Shown in pieces: positions 52,008 to 60,873 of a DNA stretch of 64,000 nucleotides. The DNA lies in NCBI GenBank assembly GCA_002344965.1, contig DDUU01000057.1, positions 6,742 to 70,741 on the forward strand, written 5' to 3'. The notes beneath the pieces were generated by a model, which had not been told where the DNA came from, searched no databases, and saw nothing but the letters and a program-made list of their open reading frames with translations. The DNA is from Candidatus Tepidiaquacellales bacterium UBA2330. Its GTDB lineage: Bacteria > Bacteroidota > Ignavibacteria > Tepidaquicellales > Tepidaquicellaceae. Positions within the stretch are counted from its first letter, which is position 1. Each line of letters starts with the position of its first letter. Both the position numbers and the translations under genes were made by a program.

Positions 52008-54173
52008 TTATTTTACAAGCACCATTTTTTTAGTTGAAACAAAATTGTTTGTAACTATTTTGTAGAAATAAACTCCGGATGATAGTCCTGAAGCGTCGAA
52101 ATTAATTTCATACGTACCTGCATTTCTATAACCGTCAGCAAGATTTTCAACTTCCTTGCCTAACTTATCAAATATTTTTAAAGAAATATTCCCGTTTTCA
52201 GGCAATGAAAATTTAATGTTTGTAACCGGATTAAACGGATTAGGATAATTCTGAAACAGTTCAAACTTTTCAGGAATAAGAGTCGATGCAGTATTTTCAC
52301 TGAAGTTCGTAATTACGCTGTATGTGATAACCATTTTAAAAAGACTTCCTGTCTGCATATTGAGCAGATAACTTCTGTCCGGAACAAGTATTCCGGCACC
52401 TGCGCCGGAAAGACCTGAGTTAACATTAAAGAAGTTTGTGCCGCCGTTTGTTGTAAGATATGACTGTGCGCCGTAATTTCCTGTCAATACAACAGTAGGA
52501 TCTTCTCTACAGAGATCAGAACCCCACCCGCTGCCGGAATTATTTGAAGTGATATTCCAGGTTTCTCCTTTGTTAATGGTTTTGAATACCTGTGAACTGC
52601 TCCATGTTGTAGCGTAACAAATATTCTGATCGAATACTGAATTACACATTGAAGGAATTTCAGATGATGATCCGGGCTTAACCAAATACCAGTTTACTCC
52701 TCTGTTTGTAGTTTTATAAATATCTGCGCCGTCATCACCGATAAACAGCACATCAGAATTATCCCACATTACAATAATATCGCATGGAGAACCAATAGAA
52801 GTGTTATTATAAGGTGCGACGAGATTAAAGCTCGCACCGTTATCAGTTGATCTGTAAAGTCCTGAACCCTGAGTATTTGTAGGCACGAAATAGTAATTAG
52901 AAGGATCATTCTGATCCATTTCAAGCGGCTGACCGTAAGTAGTAAAATCCATAGATAAAATTGTACTCCATGAAAGACCGTAATCTGTTGATCTTACAAC
53001 TTTATCAGGAGAGCTTTGCATTGCAGCCATCCAGATATTCGTATCAACAGGACTAACATAAAATGAATGTGCTCTGGAGCCGATGCCGATATTTGCTATC
53101 TGATTCCAGGTATCGCCTTTATCTCTGCTGACATAGACTTTAGTTCCATAAACAACAAATGTAGAATTTCTGTCTGTAGGATGCATGCAAAGAGTATTAC
53201 CTATACCGGATCCGTTTGGTGATTTCTGCGCCCAGGTCTGAGTTACGGTAGTTCCTGCAGGAAGATCCCATGAAACGCCGCCATTGGTAGTTCTGATAAT
53301 CGCCTTATTGAGACTACTCACTGCAAAACCTTTTAAATTGTCATAGTAAAAAATATCAGTCAGATTCGCCATCATCGGATTTATTTCAAAGTTGAAAAAG
53401 TTTGCGCTTCCGTTTTTATTGTTTCTGATAAAACCACCGCCTCCGCAGACTGCAGCATCATTAACACCAATGCCTGTTACTCCTCTGATATCGGAGTTTG
53501 TACGCGTTACTATATTATTCCAGACTCCTCCGTTTTGTTTAGAAATAATAACTCCGTATTCACCTGTTACAACTATACCGTCCGTGAAATATTTAGCTTT
53601 CAGTAAATTTCTTGTTGTTCCCATTTGTTCCGCAGTCCATGTAGTGCCTCCGTCAACGGTTGTATAAGTCTGTCCCTGATCTCCGACGACTATTCCTTTC
53701 ATTGCGTCAATAAATGAAATTGAATTGAGTTTAATATTTGCAATTCCTGTATTTTTTACTGACCAGGTTACGCCTCCGTTTACTGATTTATATACAATAC
53801 CGTTATCTCCGCAGAGATAACCTGTTTCTGTATCAATAAATACTATTGAATTAATATTTTCAGCTGAACCTGTATTATAAGTAGAAACAGCAGAATTGGT
53901 TTTTCCTGTTTTATGAACATTACCCGACTGACCGGCTATCCAGACGTCATTACCTGCAGAGGAAACGCTTCTGAGATCCTCTGAATTTATAACATAACTT
54001 GACCAAGAATTACCGGAATTTATAGATCTGAAAACCAGTCCGTCATTTCCCACAGCAATAACATGAATTCCGTCGGGCGAAACTATACTGTTAAAACCCT
54101 GAGAATAAACATTGTTGAATTGAACTGAGGAAATGAAAAGTACTGCAAAAAAACCTGTAATAAGTTTTTTCAT
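52008..54173 (-). CDS. Secreted beta-propeller protein (Asp-box/YCF48-like) with type IX sorting domain
   Basis: A 721-residue exported protein. The signal peptide ends near NNVYSQ. The mature part has about nine Asp-box/BNR-type repeats, such as SVNGGVTW, TVDGGTTW, TTNGGVSW, SRDKGDTW, STDYGLSW, STDNGASF, TTNRGVNW and TINKGETW. These mark a sialidase/YCF48-like propeller. I see no sialidase catalytic set, so a binding or structural role is more likely than an enzyme. The last ~80 residues form a type IX sorting domain (QNYPNPFNPVTNIKFSL, ISLKIFDKLGKEV, NAGTYEINF, SSGVYFYKI, KKMVLVK). A good promoter and a terminator flank the gene. Confidence 0.85.
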   Translation of the reverse strand: MKKLITGFFAVLFISSVQFNNVYSQGFNSIVSPDGIHVIAVGNDGLVFRSINSGNSWSSYVINSEDLRSVSSAGNDVWIAGQSGNVHKTGKTNSAVSTYNTGSAENINSIVFIDTETGYLCGDNGIVYKSVNGGVTWSVKNTGIANIKLNSISFIDAMKGIVVGDQGQTYTTVDGGTTWTAEQMGTTRNLLKAKYFTDGIVVTGEYGVIISKQNGGVWNNIVTRTNSDIRGVTGIGVNDAAVCGGGGFIRNNKNGSANFFNFEINPMMANLTDIFYYDNLKGFAVSSLNKAIIRTTNGGVSWDLPAGTTVTQTWAQKSPNGSGIGNTLCMHPTDRNSTFVVYGTKVYVSRDKGDTWNQIANIGIGSRAHSFYVSPVDTNIWMAAMQSSPDKVVRSTDYGLSWSTILSMDFTTYGQPLEMDQNDPSNYYFVPTNTQGSGLYRSTDNGASFNLVAPYNNTSIGSPCDIIVMWDNSDVLFIGDDGADIYKTTNRGVNWYLVKPGSSSEIPSMCNSVFDQNICYATTWSSSQVFKTINKGETWNITSNNSGSGWGSDLCREDPTVVLTGNYGAQSYLTTNGGTNFFNVNSGLSGAGAGILVPDRSYLLNMQTGSLFKMVITYSVITNFSENTASTLIPEKFELFQNYPNPFNPVTNIKFSLPENGNISLKIFDKLGKEVENLADGYRNAGTYEINFDASGLSSGVYFYKIVTNNFVSTKKMVLVK

Positions 54174-54207
54174 TGGAATAATTTGTTTGTTTTAAAAAAT
54201 GTTTCAG

Positions 54208-54238
54208 CAAAATTAATTTCAATAGTATTTAATAGCAA
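54208..54238 (-). promoter_or_regulatory. Bacteroidota-type promoter of the gene at 52008
   Basis: Minus strand TTG (54238-54236), a 20-base spacer and TAATTTTG (54215-54208). Both elements match the consensus; the ATG at 54173 lies about 35 bases after the last base. Confidence 0.5.
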
Positions 54239-54564
54239 GTATATAATCTTTTTAAGTTTAGTATTCAAATCCAATTCCGTCTGAAAAATTTAGAGTTTAG
54301 ATTAAAGTTTAGCTTACCTTAACTTACTTTTTTGAGGGATCAAAAAAAATATCACCGCTGCTGAAAAATCTCACATATAACTTTATTTTATATAATGTGT
54401 TGGACAGCAATATATCCAAAAATTTCTAAGGTGAATGCATTCAAAATTTCCATATTCAACAATATCAAAAAAGCAATAAAAACAGTATATTGAGAAACTA
54501 AAAAAGGAACAGGTCAGTTACTTAAACCATAACCGAAAAATTTTTTTATAAAATCAAATTAAAT
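54239..54564. other. Divergent intergenic region with no gene
   Basis: About 330 bases between the minus-strand promoter of the propeller gene and the ribosome site of the plus-strand thioredoxin-fold gene. It holds no ORF or RNA gene I can support; the plus-strand promoter must lie here but I do not see a consensus match. Confidence 0.4.
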
Positions 54565-54571
54565 AAGGAGG
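54565..54571 (+). promoter_or_regulatory. Strong Shine-Dalgarno site of the gene at 54577
   Basis: AAGGAGG five bases before the ATG, a full anti-16S match. Most genes here lack one, so this gene may be strongly translated. Confidence 0.7.
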
Positions 54572-54576
54572 CTATA

Positions 54577-55164
54577 ATGAAAAAGTTAAATCTTATTTTA
54601 ACTTTAGTTTTTGCTTTAATCTTTTCCGTAAAAAGTATTGCCGCTAATAATTCAGACGGATTTTCAGTTGGTGATAAAGTTTCAGATTTCACAATTGATA
54701 ATTACGACGGTACATCATACACTCTAAGCAACTCAGGCGCAAATTATACAGTACTTATTTTTCTTTCTACCAAATGTCCTTTCGTTCAGCCGTATTCGGA
54801 AAGACTAAATAATCTGGTAAAGGAATTCAGCAGTAATGGAGTAACAATTTGGGGAATCAATTCAAACAATACTGAACCAGTTGACGAAATAAAAACACAT
54901 TCAGCTGATCACGGCTATACATTCCCGGTTTTAAAAGACAACAATAATGTAGTAGCTGATATGTTAAAAGCTGAAAGAACACCGGAAGTTTTTGTAGTCA
55001 GAAACAGTGATATGACGCTTGTTTATCACGGCAGAATCGATGATGATAAAGAAGCTGAAAAAGTAACCGTTAACGATCTTCAAAACGCCTTGAACGATCT
55101 GAATTCGGGAAAAGAAGTGGCAGTTTCAAATACAAAAGCATTTGGCTGTACGATAAAAAGATAA
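54577..55164 (+). CDS. Exported thioredoxin-fold (AhpC/TSA-type) protein
   Basis: A 195-residue protein with a signal peptide (1 to about 22, ending SIAAN). The redoxin fold starts at about residue 30 (GDKVSDFTI) and holds FLSTKCPFVQPYSERL, in which Cys67 is the only cysteine of the CP-type site (no CxxC). A second cysteine near the C terminus (Cys191, in FGCTIKR) could be a resolving cysteine, as in atypical peroxiredoxins. PVLKDNNNVVADML and TPEVFVV are conserved fold features. It may be a periplasmic thiol peroxidase or disulfide exchanger. A strong SD is upstream; a TlpA-like gene follows 34 bases later. Confidence 0.8.
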   Translation: MKKLNLILTLVFALIFSVKSIAANNSDGFSVGDKVSDFTIDNYDGTSYTLSNSGANYTVLIFLSTKCPFVQPYSERLNNLVKEFSSNGVTIWGINSNNTEPVDEIKTHSADHGYTFPVLKDNNNVVADMLKAERTPEVFVVRNSDMTLVYHGRIDDDKEAEKVTVNDLQNALNDLNSGKEVAVSNTKAFGCTIKR

Positions 55165-55198
55165 TTAAAAGGAAATCAAAATTAACTTAATTGTATTC

Positions 55199-55690
55199 AT
55201 GAAATTAATTTTAACTTTATTTTTATTAGTAATGCCTGGCTTTCAGTCAACAGTGAATTCCCAGGAACTTTTACCTGCTGATAAAAATACTTTGGATAAA
55301 CTAATTAGTGATAATAAGGATAAAGTATTGCTGTTTAATTACTGGGCTACCTGGTGTAAACCATGTGTGGAAGAATTTCCTGACCTGATGAAACTACATA
55401 AAAACTATAAGGATAAAGATTTCAAATTAATTTTTGTCTCTCTTGATTTCGGTGAGGATTTTAAAGATGAAATTACAGCATTCCTCAAAAAAAGCGGTGT
55501 TGATTTTGATACATATTATAATAATTTCAATAAAGATGAAGAACTTCTTAATTATGTTGATAAAAACTGGGAAGGCGGTATCCCAGGGACTTTTATTTAT
55601 GATAAAACCGGAAAGCTGAGAAAGTCATTGATTGGTAAACATGATTATGATGATTTTAAAAAAGAGGTTGATGTCTATCTAAGGAAATAA
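55199..55690 (+). CDS. TlpA/ResA-type thioredoxin-fold protein
   Basis: A 163-residue exported protein with an N-terminal hydrophobic signal (1 to about 22). The active site is WATWCKPCVEEFP (C-x2-C at about residues 57-60), and later GGIPGTFIYD carries the cis-proline. This is the TlpA/ResA pattern: periplasmic reductases that keep cysteines, often of cytochrome c haem motifs, reduced. The genome has CxxCH proteins, which fits. It lies 34 bases after the peroxiredoxin-like gene and is followed by a terminator, so the two form a transcript. Confidence 0.9.
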   Translation: MKLILTLFLLVMPGFQSTVNSQELLPADKNTLDKLISDNKDKVLLFNYWATWCKPCVEEFPDLMKLHKNYKDKDFKLIFVSLDFGEDFKDEITAFLKKSGVDFDTYYNNFNKDEELLNYVDKNWEGGIPGTFIYDKTGKLRKSLIGKHDYDDFKKEVDVYLRK

Positions 55691-55715
55691 CTCAGTTTAT
55701 AATATTCTTAATATT

Positions 55716-55740
55716 AACCCGGATTTTTTCCGGGTTTTTT
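55716..55740 (+). terminator. Rho-independent terminator after the TlpA-like gene
   Basis: Stem aacccgga / tccgggtt with a 5-base loop, then tttt, 25 bases after the stop. Confidence 0.85.
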
Positions 55741-55871
55741 ATTTCTCATTAAAAATTTGAGTTAAAATTAAATGAACAATTATTGCAATTTAAAACATTA
55801 AATATGTAACCCTAACTGTTTTTAATAAAAGAACATATCTGAATCACTTAAAGTAATACATCTGTTTATAA

Positions 55872-56531
55872 TTATAAAAGTTCACAAATTTCAGTCAGAC
55901 TTTTTCTTAAGATATCCGGAACTTCAGTATTTTCAGCAGGATATCCGACCGGTATCAGTAAATACGGTTTTTCATTTGATGGCCGGTTAAGGATTTTCTG
56001 GAGAAAATTCATAGGCGAAGGCGTATGCGTTAAAGTAACAAGTCCCATATTCTGTAATGAAGCAAGCAGAATACCGGTTGCAATTCCGACAGATTCATTC
56101 ACATAATAATGCTTTTTAATTTCATTATCTGATTTTAAAAAATCAATTTTGAATACAGCAATAAGGTATGGAGCAATTTCCAGAAATTCTTTATGCCAGT
56201 CTGTCCCGAGCGGAGCCAGGTCTTCAAGCCAGCTTTCAGGCATTCTTCTTTCATAGCTTTCCTTTTCTTCCTTTTCAGCCGAAATTCTAATTTGTTTTTT
56301 TATATCAGGTGATTCTATTATAATAAATTTCCAGGGTTGTTTGTTAGCGCCTGACGGTGCTGTTCCGGCGGTTTTAACCGCAATTTCAATCAAAGACCTG
56401 TCAAATGATTTTGGTGAAAAATGCCTTATACTCCTTCTTCTGTTCATCAATTCATAAAATTCATTACCTCTTTTCAGACTCTCGTCTTGAGACAATATTT
56501 TATGCTCAAACCTGTTAAATTTATATTTCAT
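55872..56531 (-). CDS. Nitroreductase-family flavoprotein, iodotyrosine deiodinase-like
   Basis: A 219-residue FMN-dependent oxidoreductase. The pattern RRRSIRHF (residues 31-38) and AGTAPSGANKQPWKFI (55-70) fixes the nitroreductase superfamily. Residues match the substrate-closing set of vertebrate iodotyrosine deiodinase: Glu89 and Tyr93 (E-x3-Y) with Lys114, 21 residues after the Tyr, which is the spacing of human Glu157, Tyr161 and Lys182. The C-terminal half (GLVTLTHTPSPM, LIPVGYPAENTEVPDI) also matches. Bacterial homologues exist, but their natural substrate is unclear; reductive dehalogenation of halotyrosines is possible. It overlaps the acetyltransferase gene by 4 bases (ATGA). Confidence 0.87.
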   Translation of the reverse strand: MKYKFNRFEHKILSQDESLKRGNEFYELMNRRRSIRHFSPKSFDRSLIEIAVKTAGTAPSGANKQPWKFIIIESPDIKKQIRISAEKEEKESYERRMPESWLEDLAPLGTDWHKEFLEIAPYLIAVFKIDFLKSDNEIKKHYYVNESVGIATGILLASLQNMGLVTLTHTPSPMNFLQKILNRPSNEKPYLLIPVGYPAENTEVPDILRKSLTEICELL

Positions 56532-57073
56532 TTCTGTTTTACGTTAATTAGGGAATAACTTACAGTATCTGTAAATTTTCCTTTAAAGTAATAGCTGTCT
56601 TTAAAATATCCCTCTCGCACAAAATTAAGTTTTTCGAGAAGCTTTAAAGATCCGTAATTTTCAGGATCCAGATTTGCTTCAATTGAGTGCAGATTCATTT
56701 TTTCAAATCCGAAATTTATCATTGCACTTAGAGCTTCTTTCATAATCCCCTGCCCCCAGTAAGATTTGGACAATTCATATCCGATTTCAGCGCGGAGATG
56801 TTCCTTTAATATCCTCCAGAAACCGCCGCTTCCAATCATTATATTATCCTCTTTTAAGCAAACCGCCCATCGGATTCCTTTACGGTTTATAAAATCTTCC
56901 TTTATTCCTATAATTTTTTCTTCCGCCTGAGATATTTTAGTTAACAGTTCTCTGCCGAAATATTTCATTACTTCATTATCGGAATAATTTCTGAATATGA
57001 CTTCAGCGTCATCAGGTATTATCTCCCGCAGAATCAGATTCTTTGTTTCAAGTACGGGAAACTTTTCAAACAT
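56528..57073 (-). CDS. GNAT-family N-acetyltransferase (RimJ/RimL-like)
   Basis: A 181-residue acetyltransferase. ETKNLILREIIPDDAEVIFRNY at the N terminus, RAEIGYELSKSYWGQGIMKEAL in the middle (the acetyl-CoA-binding motif A region, with G-x-G) and LHSIEANLDPENYGSLKLLEKLNF are the RimJ/RimL pattern. The substrate could be a ribosomal or other protein N terminus, or a small amine. I chose the ATG at 57073 (MFEKFPVLET); a TTG at 57094 would add seven residues. It is between fumC and the deiodinase-like gene and overlaps the latter by 4 bases, so one operon is likely. Confidence 0.85.
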   Translation of the reverse strand: MFEKFPVLETKNLILREIIPDDAEVIFRNYSDNEVMKYFGRELLTKISQAEEKIIGIKEDFINRKGIRWAVCLKEDNIMIGSGGFWRILKEHLRAEIGYELSKSYWGQGIMKEALSAMINFGFEKMNLHSIEANLDPENYGSLKLLEKLNFVREGYFKDSYYFKGKFTDTVSYSLINVKQK

Positions 57074-57100
57074 TCTGTCATTAAAAAGTAGCAATATGTT

Positions 57101-58501
57101 TCAGTCAAGATTTAATTTACCGACCATCTTCGAAGCGTCAACTTTTTTAGTAAATTCCTCATCAGTCAGAAGCGAGAGTTCAATCGCAGCTTCACGCAGC
57201 GTCTTATTTTCTTTATGAGCTTTTTTAGCAATCTTAGCTGCATTTTCATATCCGATGTGAGGATTTAAAGCTGTTACAAGCATTAAGGATCTTTCCAGAT
57301 TTTCATTTATAGCTTTCAGATTCGGCTCAATTCCGGCGACGCAGTTATTATTGAATGAAACGCAGGCATCGCCTATAAGTCTTGCAGAGATCAGAAAATT
57401 ATATATCATCATTGGTTTGAATACATTCAGTTCAAAATGTCCGCTCATTCCTCCTACTGAAATAGCGGTATCATTCCCGATCACCTGAGCGCAGACCATT
57501 GTCATTGCTTCGACCTGAGTCGGATTCACTTTACCCGGCATTATGGATGAACCCGGTTCATTTTCAGGGATGAAAATCTCACCAATTCCGCTTCTTGGTC
57601 CTGATGAAAGCATTCTGATATCGTTTGCGATCTTCATAAGACTTACTGCCGCAGTTTTCAATGCTCCTGAAGCTTCTACTATAGCGTCATTTGATGCGAG
57701 AGCTTCAAATTTATTCGGAGCGGTTTTAAAAGGAAGTCCTGTAATTTCAGAAATTTTTTCAGCTACAAGTTTATCATAATTTTCCGGTACATTAATACCT
57801 GTCCCTACTGCCGATCCGCCGAGTGCAAGCTCTGATAAGTGAACGAGTGAATTGTTTATAGTCCTGACTGCATGATCGATCTGAGAGACATATCCTGAAA
57901 ATTCCTGTCCGAGTGTAAGCGGCGTTGCATCCATAAAGTGAGTCCTACCGATCTTTATCACTTTCATAAACTCTTTTGATTTTTTATGCAGAGTATCTCT
58001 TAAAAGCAGCAGACCCGGAATAGTAATCTCTGTCAGCGCTTTATATGCTGCGATATTCATAGCAGTAGGAAATGTATCATTGGATGACTGCGATTTGTTT
58101 ACATCATCATTAGCATGAAGAGATTTTAAAGCGTCACTTAACTTGCCTCCGCTCAATACATGAGCCCTGTTTGCAATGACTTCATTTAGATTCATATTGG
58201 ACTGAGTACCCGAGCCGGTCTGCCATACGACAAGCGGAAACTGGTCATCAAGTTTCCCTTCAAGGATTTCATCGCATACTTTGATAATTACATTCATTTT
58301 TTCTTCACTGAGCACTCCGCATTTGTGATTAGTAACAGCTGCGGCTTTTTTAAGAACAGCAAAAGCTTTTATCACTTCATCAGGCATACGCTGACCTCCG
58401 ATCCTGAAATTATCAATAGAGCGCTGCGTCTGAGCGCCCCAGTATTTATCAGCAGGCACTTTTACATCTCCCATTGTATCACGTTCTGTTCTGTAGTCCA
58501 T
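57101..58501 (-). CDS. fumC: Fumarate hydratase, class II
   Basis: Citric-acid-cycle enzyme that interconverts fumarate and malate without an iron-sulfur cluster. The 466-residue protein has YRTERDTMGDVKVPADKYWGAQTQRS at the N terminus, SGTQSNMNLNEVIANRA, TFPTAMN, GRTHFMDATPLTLGQEF and the catalytic loop GSSIMPGKVNPTQ. It has the normal length. The start is TTG at 58501; the next methionine lies inside the conserved block, so TTG is required. It leads a three-gene operon with an acetyltransferase and the deiodinase-like gene, separated by a few bases or overlaps. A terminator precedes it. Confidence 0.96.
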   Translation of the reverse strand: MDYRTERDTMGDVKVPADKYWGAQTQRSIDNFRIGGQRMPDEVIKAFAVLKKAAAVTNHKCGVLSEEKMNVIIKVCDEILEGKLDDQFPLVVWQTGSGTQSNMNLNEVIANRAHVLSGGKLSDALKSLHANDDVNKSQSSNDTFPTAMNIAAYKALTEITIPGLLLLRDTLHKKSKEFMKVIKIGRTHFMDATPLTLGQEFSGYVSQIDHAVRTINNSLVHLSELALGGSAVGTGINVPENYDKLVAEKISEITGLPFKTAPNKFEALASNDAIVEASGALKTAAVSLMKIANDIRMLSSGPRSGIGEIFIPENEPGSSIMPGKVNPTQVEAMTMVCAQVIGNDTAISVGGMSGHFELNVFKPMMIYNFLISARLIGDACVSFNNNCVAGIEPNLKAINENLERSLMLVTALNPHIGYENAAKIAKKAHKENKTLREAAIELSLLTDEEFTKKVDASKMVGKLNLD

Positions 58502-58543
58502 AATATAAATTTTATTGAATTATTTTTTTAATTAAATATAAAA

Positions 58544-58572
58544 TCCGCAAAGACTTTAAAATTCTTTGCGGA
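58544..58572 (-). terminator. Terminator after the secreted protein gene at 58607
   Basis: Perfect 10-base stem tccgcaaaga / tctttgcgga with a 9-base loop, followed on the minus strand by TTTTATATTT. It lies between the secreted-protein operon (63942 to 58607) and fumC. Confidence 0.8.
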
Positions 58573-58606
58573 CTTTGGAATATCGGGTAAATTGAATATT
58601 TAAAAA

Positions 58607-59698
58607 TTATTTTATCAGGATCATCTTTTTAGTATCGGTATTACTTCCGCTGATTAATGAATAGAAGTAAGTTCCGGTTGCAAGATTGCTTCCGTTAAAA
58701 TCTACAGAATAATAATTTGCGGATTTGAATTCATTATTAATGAGAGAAGCTACCAGTTTTCCGCTCATATCATAAATATTAAGCGACACTTTTGAATCAG
58801 CAGGAATCGAAAAGTTAATTTTTGTATTCGGATTAAAAGGATTCGGATAATTCTGACTTAATTCAAACTTCTGCGGAACGCCGATAATAACTTCGTTCTG
58901 AAGTTCAAAATATTCATAGTTTCCGTTGAAGTCAATCTGTTTTAACCTGTAAGAATAATTACCGGCAGAAAGATTCTGATCTTTGAATGAATAGTTTTTA
59001 ATTTCATTGACTGTTCCGTTACCTTCAGTAAAACCGATCTTACTCCATACCGCATTTTCAGATCCGGTTTTTCTTTCTATATCAAATCCTCTGTTATTAA
59101 ACTCAGACGAAGTTGACCATTTTAAAGTAACGTTATTGTTTGAGATGCTTGATACAAAGCTTGAAAGCTCGACAGGAAGAGTTCCGTTATAATTTCCGTT
59201 ATAAGTGCTTGCAACCTGACCGAATGTAGGAGTTACAATATCAGATGAAGCTGGATCCCAAACCATGTTTGCCTGAACATTTAAAAGAATATCCATTGTA
59301 ATGGTTGCAATTCTTTCCCCGAATCCAGTGGGACCCGGCACGTTAGACAATTCCTCACCGGCGCCGCCTGTATAATTTATCTGCAGAGCAACCTGCTGTC
59401 CGAAAAAAACAACTGAAGTCATCGGACTGTAACTGCCGCCGCCGTTGAATCTTGGATTTTGGTTTGACAATACAGGATTATTTAACGCTCCAGGAGCATA
59501 TTCCATAACAAAGGTTGCAAAGCCAACTTCAAAAGGAGCAACACTGGTTCTTAAAGCATGAACATCAAAACGGAAATTTGCTCCGTTATTTAATATCTCA
59601 AAATTTGTTGCTGTAACAGTTGCAGAATTCTGAGCATAAAGATTGATTGCTGAGAATGTCAGCAGAAATAAAACACATAGTTTGTAAATTTTATTCAT
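58607..59698 (-). CDS. Secreted protein with type IX sorting domain, tandem paralogue
   Basis: A 363-residue exported protein with a signal peptide (ending INLYAQ). Residues about 23-170 form a beta-sandwich with conserved repeats of the paralogue next door (VTATNFEILNNGANFRFDVHALRT, GFGERIATITMDIL). A second domain, about 175-270, begins LPVELSSFVSS and runs KWSTSSEFNNRGFDIER, an Fn3-like unit common in sorting-domain proteins. The last ~85 residues are the sorting tail (QNYPNPFNPNTKINFSI, VSLNIYDMSGKLV, KSANYYSVDF, ATGTYFYSL, KKMILIK). It is the final gene of a three-gene minus operon and is followed by a terminator. Function unknown. Confidence 0.82.
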   Translation of the reverse strand: MNKIYKLCVLFLLTFSAINLYAQNSATVTATNFEILNNGANFRFDVHALRTSVAPFEVGFATFVMEYAPGALNNPVLSNQNPRFNGGGSYSPMTSVVFFGQQVALQINYTGGAGEELSNVPGPTGFGERIATITMDILLNVQANMVWDPASSDIVTPTFGQVASTYNGNYNGTLPVELSSFVSSISNNNVTLKWSTSSEFNNRGFDIERKTGSENAVWSKIGFTEGNGTVNEIKNYSFKDQNLSAGNYSYRLKQIDFNGNYEYFELQNEVIIGVPQKFELSQNYPNPFNPNTKINFSIPADSKVSLNIYDMSGKLVASLINNEFKSANYYSVDFNGSNLATGTYFYSLISGSNTDTKKMILIK

Positions 59699-59752
59699 TT
59701 TACCCCCGAAATAAATTTATTTATTAAAACTCATTATTAAAATAAAAACACA

Positions 59753-60853
59753 CTATTTAATTAGTGTCATTTTTTTAGTTTCTATAAAATTAGAACCCTT
59801 TAAAGTATAAAAATAAACTCCACTTGAAAGACCCGCGAGATTTACATTTAAGGAATAGTAATCAGCGTTACGAAATTCATTGTTAATAAGCGTCTTTACT
59901 TCTCTTCCGTTCATGTCGAAAATTTTAAGATCAATCTTTGAATTTTCAGGAATTGAGAAATTAATTGTAGTCGAAGGATTGAACGGATTAGGAAAATTCT
60001 GAGACAATGAGTAAGTAACCGGAATACCTATACTAACTTCGGTATTCAAATCAAAGTATTCATAATTTCCGTTGAAGTCTATTTGCTTCAGTCTGTAATT
60101 ATAATTTCCTTTGGAAAGAAATTTATCCTTATAATTATAATTAACGGATACATTTGAATTATTACTTCCATCTACAAAACCAATTTTTGTCCAGTCAGAC
60201 AAAGAAGATTTTCTTTCAATTTCAAATCCTCTGCTGTTAAGTTCCATCGATGTAGTCCAGAGAAGATTAACATTATTCCCTTCGACAACGGATGTGAATG
60301 AACTAAGCTCAACAGGAAGCGGACTATTGTAAAAACCATTATTGGTAATGATTGCGCTTTGGAAGAAAGGATTGACAACTGCAGTATTAATGTTATCCCA
60401 CTGAAGATTAGGAAGTATTGACTGATCTAAAATATCAAGATTAATAGTAGCAATTCTTTCCCCGAAAGTAGTAACTCCCGGATCATTTGATATAACTTCT
60501 CCGGGACCACCGTTATTATAATATATCTGAATGGCGACTTTACCGCTTGAATAAACAAACGATGCCATTTCATTATAGGAATTTGATATACTGAATATAG
60601 TATATTTTGGATTTACATTAGTGATAACAGCATTTCCGAAAGCTCCTAAAGTATATTTAAAGAAATAGGAAGAATTCCCCATTACAAAATTCGGAGCGCT
60701 GGTTCTTAAAGAATAAACGTCAAAACTAAATTTGTTACCGTTATCGTAAATATTGAAATTTGCAATTGTATTTGTAACAGTATTCTGAGAAACAGAATTA
60801 CTGTAAGAAAATACTGTTATAAAAAATGTTACGGCAAAAGATAAATGTTTCAT
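59753..60853 (-). CDS. Secreted protein with type IX sorting domain, tandem paralogue
   Basis: A 366-residue exported protein with a signal peptide (ending SVSQ). Its whole layout repeats that of the next gene (58607): N-terminal beta-sandwich (IANFNIYDNGNKFSFDVYSLRTS, FGERIATINLDIL), LPVELSSFTSV with LLWTTSMELNSRGFEIER, and a sorting tail (QNFPNPFNPSTTINFSI, IDLKIFDMNGREV, RNADYYSLNV, SSGVYFYTL, KKMTLIK). The shared order and strong similarity indicate a gene duplication. It starts 20 bases after the large beta-helix gene. It may be an accessory or variant of the same surface structure. No catalytic motif is visible. Confidence 0.82.
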   Translation of the reverse strand: MKHLSFAVTFFITVFSYSNSVSQNTVTNTIANFNIYDNGNKFSFDVYSLRTSAPNFVMGNSSYFFKYTLGAFGNAVITNVNPKYTIFSISNSYNEMASFVYSSGKVAIQIYYNNGGPGEVISNDPGVTTFGERIATINLDILDQSILPNLQWDNINTAVVNPFFQSAIITNNGFYNSPLPVELSSFTSVVEGNNVNLLWTTSMELNSRGFEIERKSSLSDWTKIGFVDGSNNSNVSVNYNYKDKFLSKGNYNYRLKQIDFNGNYEYFDLNTEVSIGIPVTYSLSQNFPNPFNPSTTINFSIPENSKIDLKIFDMNGREVKTLINNEFRNADYYSLNVNLAGLSSGVYFYTLKGSNFIETKKMTLIK

Positions 60854-60873
60854 ACAGCTTTTTTAAAAAAAGT

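Noticed and set aside
10155..60853. The many NPNPFNP-containing tails as possible mobile or dispersed DNA repeats.
   Set aside because: They are protein-level homologues with different DNA sequence, each at the C terminus of a signal-peptide protein; type IX sorting domains explain them.
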